DNA from: Artocarpus heterophyllus
Lineage: Eukaryota; Streptophyta; Magnoliopsida; Rosales; Moraceae
Assembly: GCA_025403435.1 (NCBI GenBank)
Contig: CM046341.1
Span: forward strand, 13,477,219-13,541,218
Length of the DNA stretch: 64,000 bases
Direction of reading: 5' to 3'
Below, in pieces: positions 22,837 through 36,677 of this stretch (its first letter is position 1; each line of letters begins with the position of its first letter). The translations under genes were made by a program, and so were the position numbers. The notes beneath the pieces were generated by a model. The model ran no database searches. It was not told the origin of the DNA and was given only the letters and a program-made list of their open reading frames with translations.

Positions 22837-25514
22837 CATAAATTTAAATTCATCTCCCAAACACGAAGTAAAAAAGAAAATTGTTAAAAGAATGCCTACT
22901 TAATTTTTTTAGTTCAACGTATAATAACAATAATAATTATAGGACTTCAATGTATAATAGTTTTTTTTTTTTTAGGAATATGAAAGATACCAACAATAAA
23001 TAGGGGTTACTATAGGAGTTTAAAAACCATTCACATTCTTATATAAATTATAAAAAAAAGTTTAAAAGAAACAAAAATATTTTTAATTAATGCTTAAGGC
23101 TAATAGGTTGTTTAACCTTTGTAACACCCCTAGTTGGGGGTTTGTAGTATTGAATAAATAAGAATAAACTTAAATACAATATCATTTTGAAACATTAAAA
23201 CAATGCCTATGGGTCTTGAAATAAACATAAAATAAAAATAAACTGTAAATACAAACCACAATTTTAGTGTAGCACCAAATATTAAAAGACAATCATCATC
23301 ATAGGACAATTCTTAATCACACATATAATTTAACATAGCCATCATAAAGGTATTACAAATCTTACATGATTTAGACGAGTTACAATTAAACTAGGATATT
23401 CCAACACGTAACCAACGGTGTTGTTACTTATTCTTAGTCAGATATGTTGTACTGAGTTTCACCTGAGAGATGTAAATATAATATGGATGAGCATCGATAT
23501 GTAACACCCGAGCATTTTGAGTATATTAAAAATGCAGTCATTTAAGGATTATGTTAAGATAAAAATATAGTTTAAGGAAACATACCGTATAATAATACAA
23601 GAAATGATACAGTATTAGAATAATCCAGTATGAGGAAGTACACTGATAAATTTTTGCAATATGAAAATTACACTGTAAAAGTAATGCAATGTAGGAATTA
23701 GACTATTTAAGGTTAAGCAGTACAGAAATTAGGCGGTTTAAGTTAAAGTAGTGTAGAAATAATACTGTTTAGAGAATATGGATGAATAAGGAATGGTGTA
23801 GCAGTATAGAGAACATACCAGCAATACAAGAAAAATACTATCAATATAAATTTACGTTGTATAAAGTTAGAAAATATTGTAATTATATTATGTGATGGAT
23901 GTGGATAAGTATTAGAGGTTATGGGACCTCATGAACTGTATGGAAAAGAATACTAGCAGTATAGGAAAAATACTATTAGTATAAACTTAAACTGTGTAAA
24001 AAGTTTAGTGGGACACCTTGAAAGTTTGATTGGGCCACCACATCCACTAATGTGGCCCAATCACATTTGGCCACCCAAAGGAACTAAATTGATTACCAAG
24101 GTGACTCATCACCTTTTTATTTTAAAAAAAAAAAAGAAAAGAAAAGAAAAGGAAAAGAAAAAAAAAGGGGGAATCAATTCATGATATAAGAGACCATTAT
24201 GGTCTCCATGGTGGATGAAAAAAAAAAAAAGGGAAGAAACATGAAAAAGGAAAGAAAGAAGGAAAGAAAGAAAGAAAGGAAGAAAGAAAAAAAAATGCTT
24301 CATATGCCTCCCAAGAAAACCGTCCCCTTCATAAGTTTCTCTTAAATTTTGATGATTACCAAACCTCCAATTAAGCTTAAAGCAAGCTCTAATGTTTTAG
24401 TGCAAAGTTTTACAACTTTGGAGGTAAATTTCTAAACTTTTTCTAAGGATTTTAGGGATTTTTATTCAAGATTATGGATGGGCCTTAATTGGGTTTTGTC
24501 ATGGTTTTGAGGAAAAGACATGACAAAGTTTTGAGATTGGCAAAGGAGGGACAAAAAGGTTGGCAAAGTTTAGGTAAATTTCTAAACTTTTTATTTGAAA
24601 TTTACATGCATACCATGTGTTTCATAAAATGATTTTGCTCTATGGCATGTAAACGGACAATATAGCAAGATTGATTTATGCTATACGTTGATCGTGATGA
24701 TGAGGGAAAAAAGAAAGGAAGGGTTTTGGTGAAATTCCAAAGGGACTAAATTGCAAAGAAAAGTGTATTCTCGATAGATTTAAAAATCAGCAAAAAAGTC
24801 CCCCTAAACGTTGGAATTTGAGGAAAGTTAAAACACAAAAGTTGTAGAACACATCGAAACTGTTAGGACAACACAAACAATTTGTCAAAATTCGGCTCGG
24901 TTTAGGAGTTATGTATTTTACAAAATTTTGACCACAAAATTTTATGTATTGAATTCGACCATGGTGCTCTCATAAGTTTTGTTCCTTGTGAAAAATTGAA
25001 TGTTATGGTATAAATTGGCTGCTTTTGGTTCTAGGGGCAAAAATGTCAAGATTTTTTTGTTTCAGGCCAAAACCGTAAAATCAAGTGAAAGCTAGATTTT
25101 CATTGACAAATGTTGAGTTCCTGTACTACTGTAGGCAATGAGTACTCATAGATGCTAAGTTTAGTCAAGGAAAGAATCAAAACAAAAAAAGTTAAGGGCA
25201 AAATGGTCGTTTTATGAAAAATAGCCACAATCGACCCAAAACGCCCAATGTCAGAAAACATTCCTTAGTGGAAATTTTTTCATAATATGTAGGTAATAAA
25301 ACGGTAAAGTTAAGCAATGATTTTTATAAAGTTACCAAAATTGATAAAAAACCCGCAAAGGGTAAATCGTCATTATTCAGAAAACGGCTAAAGCGGAGTC
25401 AAACACTCCGAGCTAGCAAAACGCTCTTAGACAGAAAATGTTTCGTAATATGTTAAGTGATGAAATCGTCATGTGAGATGGGAAATTTAATAAGGGATGT
25501 TCGAGTAAACGAAA

Positions 25515-25704
25515 GGTAACCCGATAGGTTACAAAGTTAAATAAAGAAAAAAAAGTAACCTGATGGGTTACAAATCTAAGTAAAAAGAGTGATAACCTGA
25601 TGGGTTATAGAGTTAAGTAAAAGGTATGGTAACCTGGTGGGTTACAAAGTTAAAAGCAACGGGTTACAAAATTAAGTAAAGAGAAGGGTAAACCGATAGG
25701 GTAC
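25515..25704. repeat. Array of GTAACC-n5-GGTTAC palindromes, unit 2
   Basis: Paralogue of 6604-6780 with about six units, one of which (ggtaacctggtgggttac) keeps both arms intact. Confidence 0.75.
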
Positions 25705-25929
25705 GAAGTTAAGTTAAAAGGAAAGAATGGTTAATGTTTACGTTATATTATCAATCGAGTAGATTGATAAAAAGAAAGTTAACTAATAAGTCGGATGTCG
25801 TTTGATCAGGACACAGAAGCCGACTAATGAAAGGAAAAAGAACGGAATAGGGAATACTAGAGCGTTATCCAGGTAAGTTTCGAACCTCACCTACAACATG
25901 CAGTAAATGATTTTAAATGTTTGTGTATA

Positions 25930-26240
25930 TGTTTGCAATTGTTAAGCAAGTTGATTTAAAAGAATGTTTCCATTTGTTATGCAAAAGGTTTTAAAATTTA
26001 AATCATAATTTGCAATGTATTTTTTTTAAGCATGATTGTATTTAATATGCATAAAGTTATTGAAGATCAAGTAAAAGTTTGCAATGTAATTGCAATAATT
26101 ATGTTTAAAGTATGTTTTGTATTTTGTTAATGCATAATGTTTTACAGTTTAAGTTATAAGTTTTATGTTGCATTTGTTAGGCAATAAGTTTTATAGTACA
26201 AGTTATAATTTGCAAATGTGTTTGCATATAATGTGTTAGC
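25930..26240. repeat. Array of TTGCAT-n5-ATGCAA palindromes, unit 2
   Basis: Paralogue of 7008-7310. The array is degenerate, with several arms altered. Confidence 0.6.
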
Positions 26241-26680
26241 AGTTGATATGCTCACTAACGTTAAAAAGAAGGTAAAGTAAAGAAAATAAAAAAAAAAGTG
26301 TCGTACCATCTTCCTTGTTGTGAGGTACTGAAAGTAAAGTTAAAGTTGTGACCTTTTAAATGTGAGGTTCACAAGTAAAGTTAAAGTTTGACCTCCTAAA
26401 TGTGAGGTACATGACCTCGATGTTTGATGGTCTCAAGTCTTCCACAAGTGAAGCATCATGTTTATGATCTTATGATTAAAGATGTTGGTACAAATACTAA
26501 AAGTTATAAGATAAAGAAAGTGAAAGAACAAGGATAAAGGTTAAGAAAGAAAGGAATGTTTAAGTTTATAGAATGTTCATAAAATCCACATAATTGAAGT
26601 TCATAATTGAGCATAATTGGAATCATGCATTATGAATTTGTTTGTATTCCTTATTATAAAGTATTTACGTTAAATGCTTC

Positions 26681-26911
26681 TGAAAAACATTTTGAAAAAT
26701 GTTTTATGTTAAGTGTTTATGAAAAACATTTTTATGTTTACAAGAAAAGGTTTATAAATGACGTTTTAAGAAAAACGTTCAAGAAACGTTTTACAAAAAA
26801 CGTTTATACAAAACGTTTCAGAAATGTTTTATGAAAAACATTTTCAGAAATGTTTATGAAAAATGTTTTTGAAAAACATTTTAAGAGAAAGGTTTTTATG
26901 AGAAAAGTTTT
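26681..26911. repeat. Array of AAACATT/AACGTTT palindromic motifs, unit 2
   Basis: Paralogue of 7751-7982. An open frame of 75 codons over it (26607-26834) is Lys/Phe rich and repeat-derived. Confidence 0.65.
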
Positions 26912-29536
26912 TAAAGCATGTTTAAACGATTTGTGAGTTTATGTTTAAACTTACAAAGTGAAAGCTCATAAAAAGCTTCTTCATACTATAGGTAGCCCTA
27001 AAGGTGTCAAGTAGGACTTGTTTGAAGAGCTTGGTGTTACATAGGGCATGCAAAGATTTGGATATGGATACCACCACAGTTTGCTTCCGCTACACAAAGA
27101 AAAGGTTATCCACTCTTTGATATAGTGTTTTCAACGTTTTAAGAAAATCACAGTTTTAAGAAATGTTTCAAAGTTTTATGATATGTATTTTACGAAATGT
27201 TTTAAGATAATAATAAAAATAAGTTTGAAGTTACGATTCAATTAACGTTTCTTATCAAGTTTAAAGAAACAGTTTGAAATGGTTTTAAAGTCAAGTGTTG
27301 AGCAATGACTCAACCTAAATTGCGACAGAAGTCACAACAGTTTTTAAGGAAGTTTTATAGGATGTAAAGAAAAAAAATTATTTCAGTATTTTTCTTACTA
27401 AGTAAGTAAGATTACTGTTTACGAAATGAAGTTAAAGAAAGTTAAATGATTGCCCGAAAAGGTAGGTCGTCACATGACATGCCCAGTAGGGAAAACCATT
27501 ACTCACCTTAAGGTTTTATTCATTACCACATTAAACTTGCATGGTTAATTAGTTCATATCATTATCCAATTTATGAGATTCATTATGATCATATTCCGTA
27601 GATACCATACGTTAATCATTACCGAGTTTCATACATATACATATATATAATTATTTCAATTTATCATTATTCCTAGGTAGCCACGTTCATCAAAGTTTTC
27701 ATCACTCAACTCATCAAAACCCAAATGGGGGCACTTGGCCGCCCTCCAATCATTCCAAGGATGTTCTAGTGAGGAGACAATAAGCCCCAAGTCCTCACCA
27801 AGTCGATTCTTGTACATTGCGTTCTGGGACATAACCGTCGCCTGCCCCTATTTTGCCTTTTAGGGTATTCGTGCCCAAGTACATAACCATCGCCCTTTTC
27901 ACATCTTACCATTCCTCTATAATCAATCAATATTTATAGAGTTAATATTCCTAACCATGCTTCTCAATTTGGAACAACATATGTCAAATCAATATATTCC
28001 TCACTGTACAACACATGATGAGTTTCACATCATTGTGTTATGAGTAATATTCAAACACTTTCCAAATATCATATACATATCTTGCAATGTAAAACAATCA
28101 AGTTATAATTCATCAAAACCTCACAAAAGATGAGTAATAGAATCCCTAACTCTTTGCTTCAAATCTTTATACATCAAGTTATAATTCATCATGTTTTAAA
28201 TACTTATAACCATTTTGCTTCAAATCTTTATACATAAAACACATTTAGATCATAAAACCTCAAGTTTTACAAAACTTATACAAGAACATGTTTCAAGTCC
28301 AAAGTACTCAAACATCACAACTCAGTTTCTAAAGGTGTTAAGAGTTTCAAAACATTGTATAAACATCTACAACACATTTTTTACAATTTTCATACCAAAA
28401 TATAACTTAAAATCAAGGTTAAAGTTTTAGAAATCTAACCTCAAAAATTAACTCAAAAGTAGAGTTTGATCTTGAAAACGTCCAGATCTCCTCTTTCCTT
28501 GAGTTTGTAAGAAGTTGTTTGTGGAGATTTTAAGAGAAAATCAATTTAGAAGCCTTAAGTGTAGCATGAGCTATTCTTTAATTTTTCTCTGGGCTTTGTG
28601 TCAAAACAAGAGAGAGACGTGTGAGAAGAAAGAAGAAAACAACTGAATAAAAAGAAGGAAAAATTATTGAGGGGAGATGGTAGGTAAATGTTAGGTGTAA
28701 AATGGTAGGTAGGTCACGGGAGAAATTTGAAAGAAGTGAACAAATGAGTAGTTGGAAAAGAATTCTTCATTTCTCCACCGAAGACTTTTGTAAGAAAATG
28801 TCAAAGTGACATTTTTGTATATAAATGGAACATCCAATAACAATTTTGTAATTTTAAATACAACTAAAATTTTAAATTGCCATGTTTTATACATTAAATT
28901 TTGCAAAATCATTTCCGTTAAAATAACGAGTATTACAACCTTCTATAATAAGTCATAAAAAACATTATATCATCAAATGTAATAAAGGTATCGTCTATTT
29001 CTATCATTAGATCTATAACCATTGATGGAAACATTGTCATTGAAAACTCATCTATACGTATGTACGTATGTATGTATGTAACTTAAAAGTATTTCGTAAG
29101 TAAGCATATTTTAGTAATAAAAAAACCTAATATTTTTGTAAATAAGTATATTTTAGTGATAACAAAACCCTATTAAATCTGACTTATTTAGGCCTGTTTT
29201 TTTACTTTTAAAATGAAAAAAAAAAAGTATGTATACAGAATCATCTATGATGATGTCGGGTTGGATCTCTAATCCACACTGATTTAGGAGTCTGCATGAG
29301 AAGCATCACGATACTCCATAATCAAGAACATGATCTTCGTACTCCTAGTCATAATTGTCTATAAACACGATCATTACAGTCACATCCTTCATTGCTTACG
29401 ATATGTGTAGTTATTACACAATAAGGCACAAACAACCATGAGACTACAGCAAAAGAACTAGCATATCGCCCTTTTATTTCCAACTGTCTAGCCGTTCATA
29501 ATCACGTCTGTCATGAAGAAGCCGATACAAAATATA

Positions 29537-29699
29537 CATGCTGTTTGACAAGAATAATTTTAATCAATATTTTAATTATAAGTTATATAAAGCTCTTATA
29601 TATTATAGCAAAAAAAAAATTGCTACTAAATAAAGCTCTCACATGCTATAGTAAAAACAGTTCTAACCAATGGCTCCCACCATTATGCCAAACACCCCA
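29537..29699. mobile_element. MITE-like insertion with TSD ata, unit 2 copy
   Basis: Paralogue of 10592-10755. Starts catgctgtttgac and ends caaacacccca, with ata at 29534-29536 and 29700-29702. Confidence 0.65.
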
Positions 29700-29734
29700 A
29701 TAGATTTCTCTCTTATTACTTGACAGAAAATAAT

Positions 29735-29896
29735 AGGGTGTTTGGCAGGGTGATGAGAACTGTTAGTTAGAACTGTTTTTACTATAGCATATGAAAACTT
29801 TACACTGTAACGATTTTTTTATCATTACTGTAGTATATGAGAGTTTTACACTATTTATAACTGAAAAGTGGTGCGAATCATTTTTGCCAAACACAA
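29735..29896. mobile_element. MITE-like repeat with GTGTTTGGC termini, unit 2 copy
   Basis: Paralogue of 10791-10953. Left end agggtgtttggcagggtgat, right end ttttgccaaacac. Confidence 0.6.
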
Positions 29897-30160
29897 GACA
29901 AATTTCCCGATTCACTCAATTTGTTAAGAAACACAATATTTTCAAAACGATACTTTGGGTTTTTATTCCAAATAAAAACCTTATTTTTAGGTCATTCACC
30001 ATTATGAGCGCCACAATGTCCAACAACTTTTTAAACTTGGTCCCTAACCTTTGTTCCTCATCTTCACTTCTGTAAAAGGAAAAAGTTTATATTGTTCCCA
30101 AAAAAATAAATAAATAAATAAAAAAAAGGGAAAAGTTTGTCATATATTTTATCGCATTTT

Positions 30161-30227
30161 GAGGGCATGGCCGAGCTGTATGGCGGTGGACTGCACATTT
30201 CTTCAATTCAAATCTGGGTGTTGTCTA
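30161..30227 (+). pseudogene. tRNA-Cys(GCA)-like pseudogene, copy 2
   Basis: Paralogue of 11214-11281. It reads gagggcatggccgagctg, then ggactgcacat in the anticodon arm (closer to plastid trnC than copy 1) and ttcaaatctgggtgttgtct. The D arm to anticodon spacing is altered and the variable loop is missing. Confidence 0.45.
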
Positions 30228-30239
30228 GTCCTTAAAAAA

Positions 30240-31281
30240 ATCAAAATACTTTTTTTGTTTTGCTGATATAACATCATTTTTGTTTCCAATAGAAGCAAAT
30301 AGAAGAAAAAAACTCTGGATACTTGTTTGATTCTAAATGTATTAAAATGTTGTAAATACTTTCTCTAAGGTTTTAGAAAAGATTATAATCCTCAAAACAA
30401 CTAATAAATGTTTCCTCGAAAAAAAAACATAAATTTTAATTTGATAGTCCTTTCACAACTAATGTAGTGTTTATTGACTAGATCTTGAATTAGATTGAAT
30501 AGTCGGATAAATAATCTAATGAAATTATTAGTTACAGAAAGAACAGAAGATACTTATATGCTATACATATTAGTAGAAGTCTTTTGAGTACTCCGACATT
30601 CGCTCAATAGTTATTCGGTTTAATAATTAGCTTTCACTATAACTTAAGTTAAATATACTTTTAGTTTATATACTTTTATTTATTTATATATTAGAGTTTT
30701 AGCTTAACTAAACTAAAGTACAAAAATAAATTTGAACTTTTTTGATAATTTCAAGTCAGAAAAGTAATAGGACATCTTTAAGTAGTTCATAGTGACAATA
30801 AAAAATGGTAAGATTCTGATCAAATAAAACAAAAGGAAAAAATTGAAAAGAAATAAAATAGAAGTATACAATAGATAATGATCTAGTTTAATTCTATATT
30901 TTTGACTTAGTGAAATGTCGGATGATAAAAGAAAGAATAGGACTTATTATCTTGACATTTTATAATATTCCTTTGATACTTGTGAGACTTCAAGAGTTAT
31001 CTCTATGTATTTTGTTTATACTTAATGTTTTTTGATTATACTAGAAATCTTCTAGTATAATGTTTTGAACTTGGTCTAATTGGATTTGTTGGATTGTTTT
31101 ATCAATGGTGGAAGATCAAAACCCTCTTTTGACTCAACTCTGGCAATTCTACTATTATTAGTGAACAATAATTGAATATTTCATTCGTAGAGTTCGAGGA
31201 CATACTTCACACAGATTAAGTAAGTCTTGTTTGGGTTTATTCTTTATATTTTTTCTTTCACTTGTATTATGAGGAAGAAGT
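30240..31281. other. Noncoding AT-rich block of unit 2
   Basis: Paralogue of 11290-12346. I see no supportable gene. Confidence 0.45.
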
Positions 31282-34200
31282 TGTAACGACCCTAACTTTG
31301 TAGTCATTACTTTTAATACTTAAACGTTACTTATTATGATTTCTTAAATTTATTGAATACTTCTTTTGCTAACAATCTTACTTTTTAATTAAATCGTTCT
31401 TACATTTATTGCAACAAAAGTTATAACCTATTGTCTTAAACATATTAGTCATAGGATCATACAGATTGAGGCTCCATAGCTAAACCTTGGTCTCCAAAAT
31501 ATACATATATAATTTCAATTGTATTGTTTATACTTGATTAAAAAGTCATAATTATCAAAAATTAAATACAGAATAAAACATACACGTTATCCATAAATTA
31601 TCTCCACTGATCTTCCACCACTGTGCCATGATCCATCAGACGTTACTTACTTACAGCATGCATATACTTGGATGAGCTTTCGCTCTGTAAGTAGGAACTA
31701 TGTCTCGCAAAACATTTAAGAAGACATCTAGTAAAACATGCATGTGCTTATTATGCTCATTTATAATCATATCTTATTAATCTGATGGGCCCGAGTATTC
31801 GTACTAGTTGTGTGAGAGCATCGAGAAATTAGGGTTTACAAGGTCCCCAACAATGCCATGATCTAAATTACTATACTAAAATATAAGCCTTCTCATAGGT
31901 CGGGAGATTGGTACGACTCTTAAACCTAACTTAGTCTTATAGGTTTCACTAGACTTACAAGTGACTATGCAGTATGACATAATATCACATACTATAACAT
32001 AAGGTATAAATATGCGTTTATAATTTTCATGAGAACATGTAAAATATTTTTTTAGAAACTATTCATATTGTAGGTGAAATTTCTACTCACTTGATATCCA
32101 AAAATAGGACTGCTAGCTTGCTATGTTCCTATACATTATTTTTAAATTATGTGGAAGAACACCCCTTGAGAGGATAAGATTAGTTTGTCTTATGCTATGT
32201 AATTTAGCATAATCGTAAAAAGAATTGTCATTGGATTAGAACAATCATCTTATTTGTTACAATGATTAATTAGTTTAATCCTCATAATTTAGCTTTTCTT
32301 AATTGCCTTTAATTATCCATGCTATAGTTGATAATTAATTAATCAATTTAATAATTAATTAATTATCTTATCCGTTTCTTATCATTGTTGGGCTCATCGT
32401 TGTATAAAGACACATATCTAGTTACTATTCATTTTCATGAACCAAATATAGCCCACTAAGTCTAGAAGTGTCTATGGTATCCTAATCGCTAGATTGTCAG
32501 AACTTTGATCCAAGAGATGGCTTTTGAACTAACACAAATGTTGGGCTTGTATTTAGTGTTGTAATGTTGTAGGCCTAACTTATCATTCTTCTATAATTTC
32601 CATTTTAAATTCCGTTTGAAAAACTATTGAAGTTTGTTAAGAAAATCCATATTTTGTATAAGTGAGTTGTGTCAAAAATCATATTTTAAAATAAAGTCTG
32701 AATTTGATAAACTATAAACTATAGACTCTTATAGTTTTTCGAGTGTTACAATTCATTTTTTGATTGTAAATTGCAATTCTGCCTCTAAACAAACGTTTTT
32801 CAAAAACTAGTAACAATAAATAATTTTTCGTTAATTTTAAATGTCACATATAAATGTATGTTAGAGATAGTTTTCTTAAATGTTAGTTTTCTTAAAATTT
32901 TTCTCACGAAAGTTTCTTGTTTCAATGAAATTTAGAACTTTTGTGTTTTTTAAAATTTCTTTTTCTATCTTTAACATATCTATTTTCGGTTGTTTTTGTA
33001 AACTTTAACGATTTTATAATTTCTATAAAAGGTTTTGACAATTTTTATAAAATTTGTTTTAATGTCCATTTTAGAGGTAGAATCTTAAAAAAATTTCTTC
33101 ACAAAAGTTTTTCATCTCATCAAGATCTAAAATTTTCGTGTTTTTAAAAACTGTAATCTGGACTTTTCGAGGCTCATCCTCATCAAAAACAAAAATGGTT
33201 GTTTTGGAACAATGAACTATGTAGTTTTCTAAATATGCCTGCAATAGTATATTAGAGACAAAATTTCAAAAAAATTTCTTCACAAAATTTCTTCGTCTCA
33301 TCAAAATATAAAACTTTCATGTTTTACGAGTTTTATAATTTGGCCTCGAAAAAGGCCCGTTTCTATCAAAAACAGTGTCTTCTTATTGTTTACATAGTTT
33401 TGGGTAGTTTTCGAAAATAGTCTGAAACCTTATCTTAGAGTCAGAACAACGAAAATCCTTGGTCATAGAGATTTATTTAGAACGTTGAGATCCAAAAGCT
33501 TCATGCTTGAGAAAATTCTGAAATCAACCTCTAAAGGATTTGTTTCTACACCAAAAATAAGTAGAAAATTTTGAGCTTAAGCCACTACCTAGTCCTAAAC
33601 ATGTTCACATCTAATCTTGCATAAACTAAACCATAACAACTTAAACTTATAAAAACCATAACAAATACACAAACAGGAACTTATTTATGCCATAATCACT
33701 AATAACTACAAAATATACCAAGCTTAATTAAAAGGGAGAATGAGGTTAGTTTTATACCCTTGAAGAACAATCCTTAAAACAATCTTCTAGTCCTCATTTT
33801 TTTTCTTTCTTTTGGCTAGTATTCTGAGAATGCGGGGATGGAAAAATTTTTGAGAGAGAGAGAGAGAGGCTACAGGAACTGGTTTTGGTTCTTGAGGGAA
33901 TGCAAGAGAAAAGCCAAAAAAAAAAAAAAACAATACAATCTTGAAATAAAAGGGTTACTTATAGACAAATGACTAAGTGATCTTAGTTTCTTAACCAAGT
34001 TTTATTAAGCCTCTAATCAACTCTTTGGGGTCAATTTTTTTATTAATTACGCTCTAATGGTAGCGCCGCAATGAGGGAGAAAAGGTAGAGGGAAAAATCT
34101 CATTATTACCTCAAGGCCACTCATCAAATTAAATACCAATCCAAGTCATTTCCTAGTCCTAGTTCTTATCTCTTAACAATCTTTAAAAAATTCCTTAAAA

Positions 34201-34711
34201 TAGATATTTCCTATACTGGCTAGAGATGACGACTTAGTTGATAGCGGATTTTGTTTCGCTACATGTCCTCTATTATTGTTTCTTCACAGTCCAAAACTAA
34301 TCTCCAAATAAATTGATACCAATATTAATTCTTAAGCGCATGTTAAAATTGGACTGTTTTAAATCTTAAAATTATTTGTAGACTAAATAAAACCTAAACT
34401 TGATTTTTCAGGCAGTTTCTCTCGATAATGACATAGTCTTTGACAGTGTTGATTCCTAACTCGATTAGTAATTTTACCAAAAAATGCTACTCGTAGAACT
34501 CCGATTTTTAACTAATAGGCAATTAAGGATTTGATATATGTTAAAGTGTTTCTTGGTATACTGCTAAAGCTGTATAATACTTGAAAATCCTTATAACTCT
34601 AATTCTTAAGATATTTGCATATTGAAATTTCTTTCGTCTTTCATCGCGGTGAAAATTGTCAACTGAATTATTTGATTATAAAAGTTAATAAATTTCAACT
34701 TTAATATTTAC
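31282..34711 (-). mobile_element. LTR-like element, minus orientation, unit 2 copy
   Basis: Paralogue of 12347-15752, near-identical. It has a private 20-odd base expansion of the ttaattaat motif near 32340. Ends are approximate. Confidence 0.55.
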
Positions 34712-36270
34712 TGTAGCACCCGCCTATTTTATGTAACGGATAATGTTATATTAATGATGACGTTAAGCATTATATTCCATAATGATTTATGATAATATTG
34801 TCACTAACTATTTATTCTAAGTGTTATGACAGGCGACGGTCACGTAGAATTGATGTGCTCAAGTGTTCATGTTATTATTATTGTATTTTTTATGATGATT
34901 CATTAATGATTTAAATGTTATGATGTATTCTATTATGCAAGGACAGTTCGGTAGGCCGAATTGTCTCTCAAGAATCGGTAGGCTGACGGAAATCATCGGC
35001 AGACCGAACTTTGTGGAATCAGCAGGCCGAAGTGAGGAATCGGTAGGCCAATGACAGTTGATGGGTAGTCAGCAGAAGTCTCTCCAAATTTGTGATTGAG
35101 ATAATTAAGATGATTAGATGGTTTAATGTGATTGATTGGCATATTTATGGATTAATTTCCTCATTTAAGGAAATAAAATAATTGACATTTGAGTAATTGA
35201 ATGTAATTAATATGGTTTCCTTTTTTGAAGAGTTGAAATATGGTAAGATGAGATAAAATGTTGACTTTCCCCTTATCTCTCTCCATTTCCCCACGATTTT
35301 AGTCAGAAATTTCTGATAATAATGGAAAAGACAAGCCTCCTTTTTGTGCGTTACTCTCATTTTCTTCTTTCACGATAATCTTTCTCTCTCTCTATTTTTC
35401 TTAGATGTTCCCTCTCTCTCTTTCTCCTCTTCACGTTTTCTTCCTTGTCACCCTCTCAAATTTCCCTGCTATTATTTGTAAGAAATATTGAAATTTCTGT
35501 GGTTGAATTTGAAGGAGTTTGTGAAGAAATTTGTTTAAGGTAAGAACTCTCTTTTTTTTTCGGTGATTCTAAAATGCATTTCTCCTCCTTAATCTAACTG
35601 CCATAACTATGTCTAGGTATTTTCTTTTGCTCTGAAATTTTAATATGTTGTTCATGGATGTGTTATGTGATGATTCTCCAAATTTCACCTTAATTGGATT
35701 TTTTCTATGTTAAGATATGAATTTTCTTCTCTTTGCACCTCATAATGAAATATTGTTGTTTGTAAGTATGCATGAAAAATATAGGTGTTGTTCATGATGA
35801 AAATGAATGTTATTTTGCACGAAATTTGGCAAATATATTTATGTATATGTCAATGTATGAAATGGAAAGTCTCATGATAATATGACTAATATATTATGTG
35901 ATATGGAATTTTTATTGAAGCTAGGTTGCAGACTGTTATATCGATAAATTGTTGAACTTTTATTGTGAGATGTTTTTGTGTGATTTAATGAATTTATTTG
36001 ATGATAAAATATTTTTGTGGTTCTGTAATTATATGTTAAGTAGTTGTCTTATGAATTTTAGGGTCTTCATAATTTTATTTTAATTATGGGAATATGATGA
36101 TTGCTTATAACTCACTGCATGAATTGATTATGATTATTTTGTCTTTGAGTTCAAACACACATTTTGAAATGTATGGAATTTTTTTAAAGCCAATTTTTGG
36201 ATAAGTACAATCAATTTTGTTTTGAAATTTTTTTTGTAGTTGTCCAAATATTGGATTGTAAGTGAACGAA
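34712..36270 (+). mobile_element. LTR-like fragment at the A/B junction, unit 2
   Basis: Paralogue of 15753-17300. It begins tgtagcacccgcc, showing the TG start that is mutated in unit 1. Confidence 0.4.
34945..35052. repeat. GGCCGAA palindrome array, unit 2
   Basis: Paralogue of 15985-16100. Units such as gttcggtaggccgaat keep the arms; others have single changes. Confidence 0.75.
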
Positions 36271-36439
36271 ATACACTGTTGAAGTATCCTTGACATCTGG
36301 CATATCGCCTATACATGCCCCACGAAAGAGAATGAGTTATACTTTCTGTAGTGTAGAGACTGAGAAAGTTATTGCCAATGCCAATCAAATACTAGCATTG
36401 TAAACAGCTTTATAGTGAGATTTTGTTTATTGGTTGATT

Positions 36440-36650
36440 GCCATCGTGGTTAGAACCATTGATTTGAACCAAGAAACAGTGTAAAGTTCTCAACAACTAT
36501 AATAAAAAGTAAAAAGTTGTTACAATGTAAAACTCTTATATGCTATAGCTTTTTTTTTTTTGAGAGAACTTGTTATAGTTTTCAAACAAATATTTTAAAT
36601 TCTAACTGCTCTCTCAAACACCCTAATAGCCTCCATTTTGGACTATCAAA
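36440..36650. mobile_element. MITE-like remnant in B segment, unit 2
   Basis: Paralogue of 17480-17690, ending caaacacccta. The left terminus is unclear. Confidence 0.35.
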
Positions 36651-36677
36651 CACATTTTAGTGTTTGATTGTTGATAG

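Larger units (their letters stand above)
20564..22864. mobile_element. MITE-like repeat split by a solo LTR, unit 2
   Basis: The unit 2 copy of the repeat at 3986-4130. Its two parts, 20564-20684 and 22842-22864, are separated by the solo LTR 20685-22836 with its cataa duplication. Confidence 0.5.
23500..27474 (+). mobile_element. Nested 4-kb solo LTR, unit 2 copy
   Basis: Starts tgtaacacccgagc and ends aggtcgtcaca, with flanks cgata and tgaca. It is the paralogue of 4566-8537 and holds the same palindrome arrays. It has no gag or pol. Confidence 0.8.
23120..28937 (-). mobile_element. Solo-LTR-like element, minus orientation, with nested LTR, unit 2 copy
   Basis: Starts tgtaacacccctag and ends gtattaca, flanked by a perfect 5-bp duplication acctt (23115-23119 and 28938-28942). 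Unit 3 has the empty site, reading ttgtttaaccctctataa at about 39941-39958. Without the nested LTR the element is about 1.84 kb. CT-rich leader and other landmarks read in order on the minus strand, so it is a minus-oriented LTR. No coding sequence. Confidence 0.85.

Noticed and set aside
24109..24303. Phe-rich minus-strand frame
   Set aside because: It is a translation of a poly-purine tract in the nested LTR.
26607..26834. 75-aa Lys/Phe-rich frame
   Set aside because: It arises from the AAACATT/AACGTTT palindrome array and is not open in the unit 1 copy.
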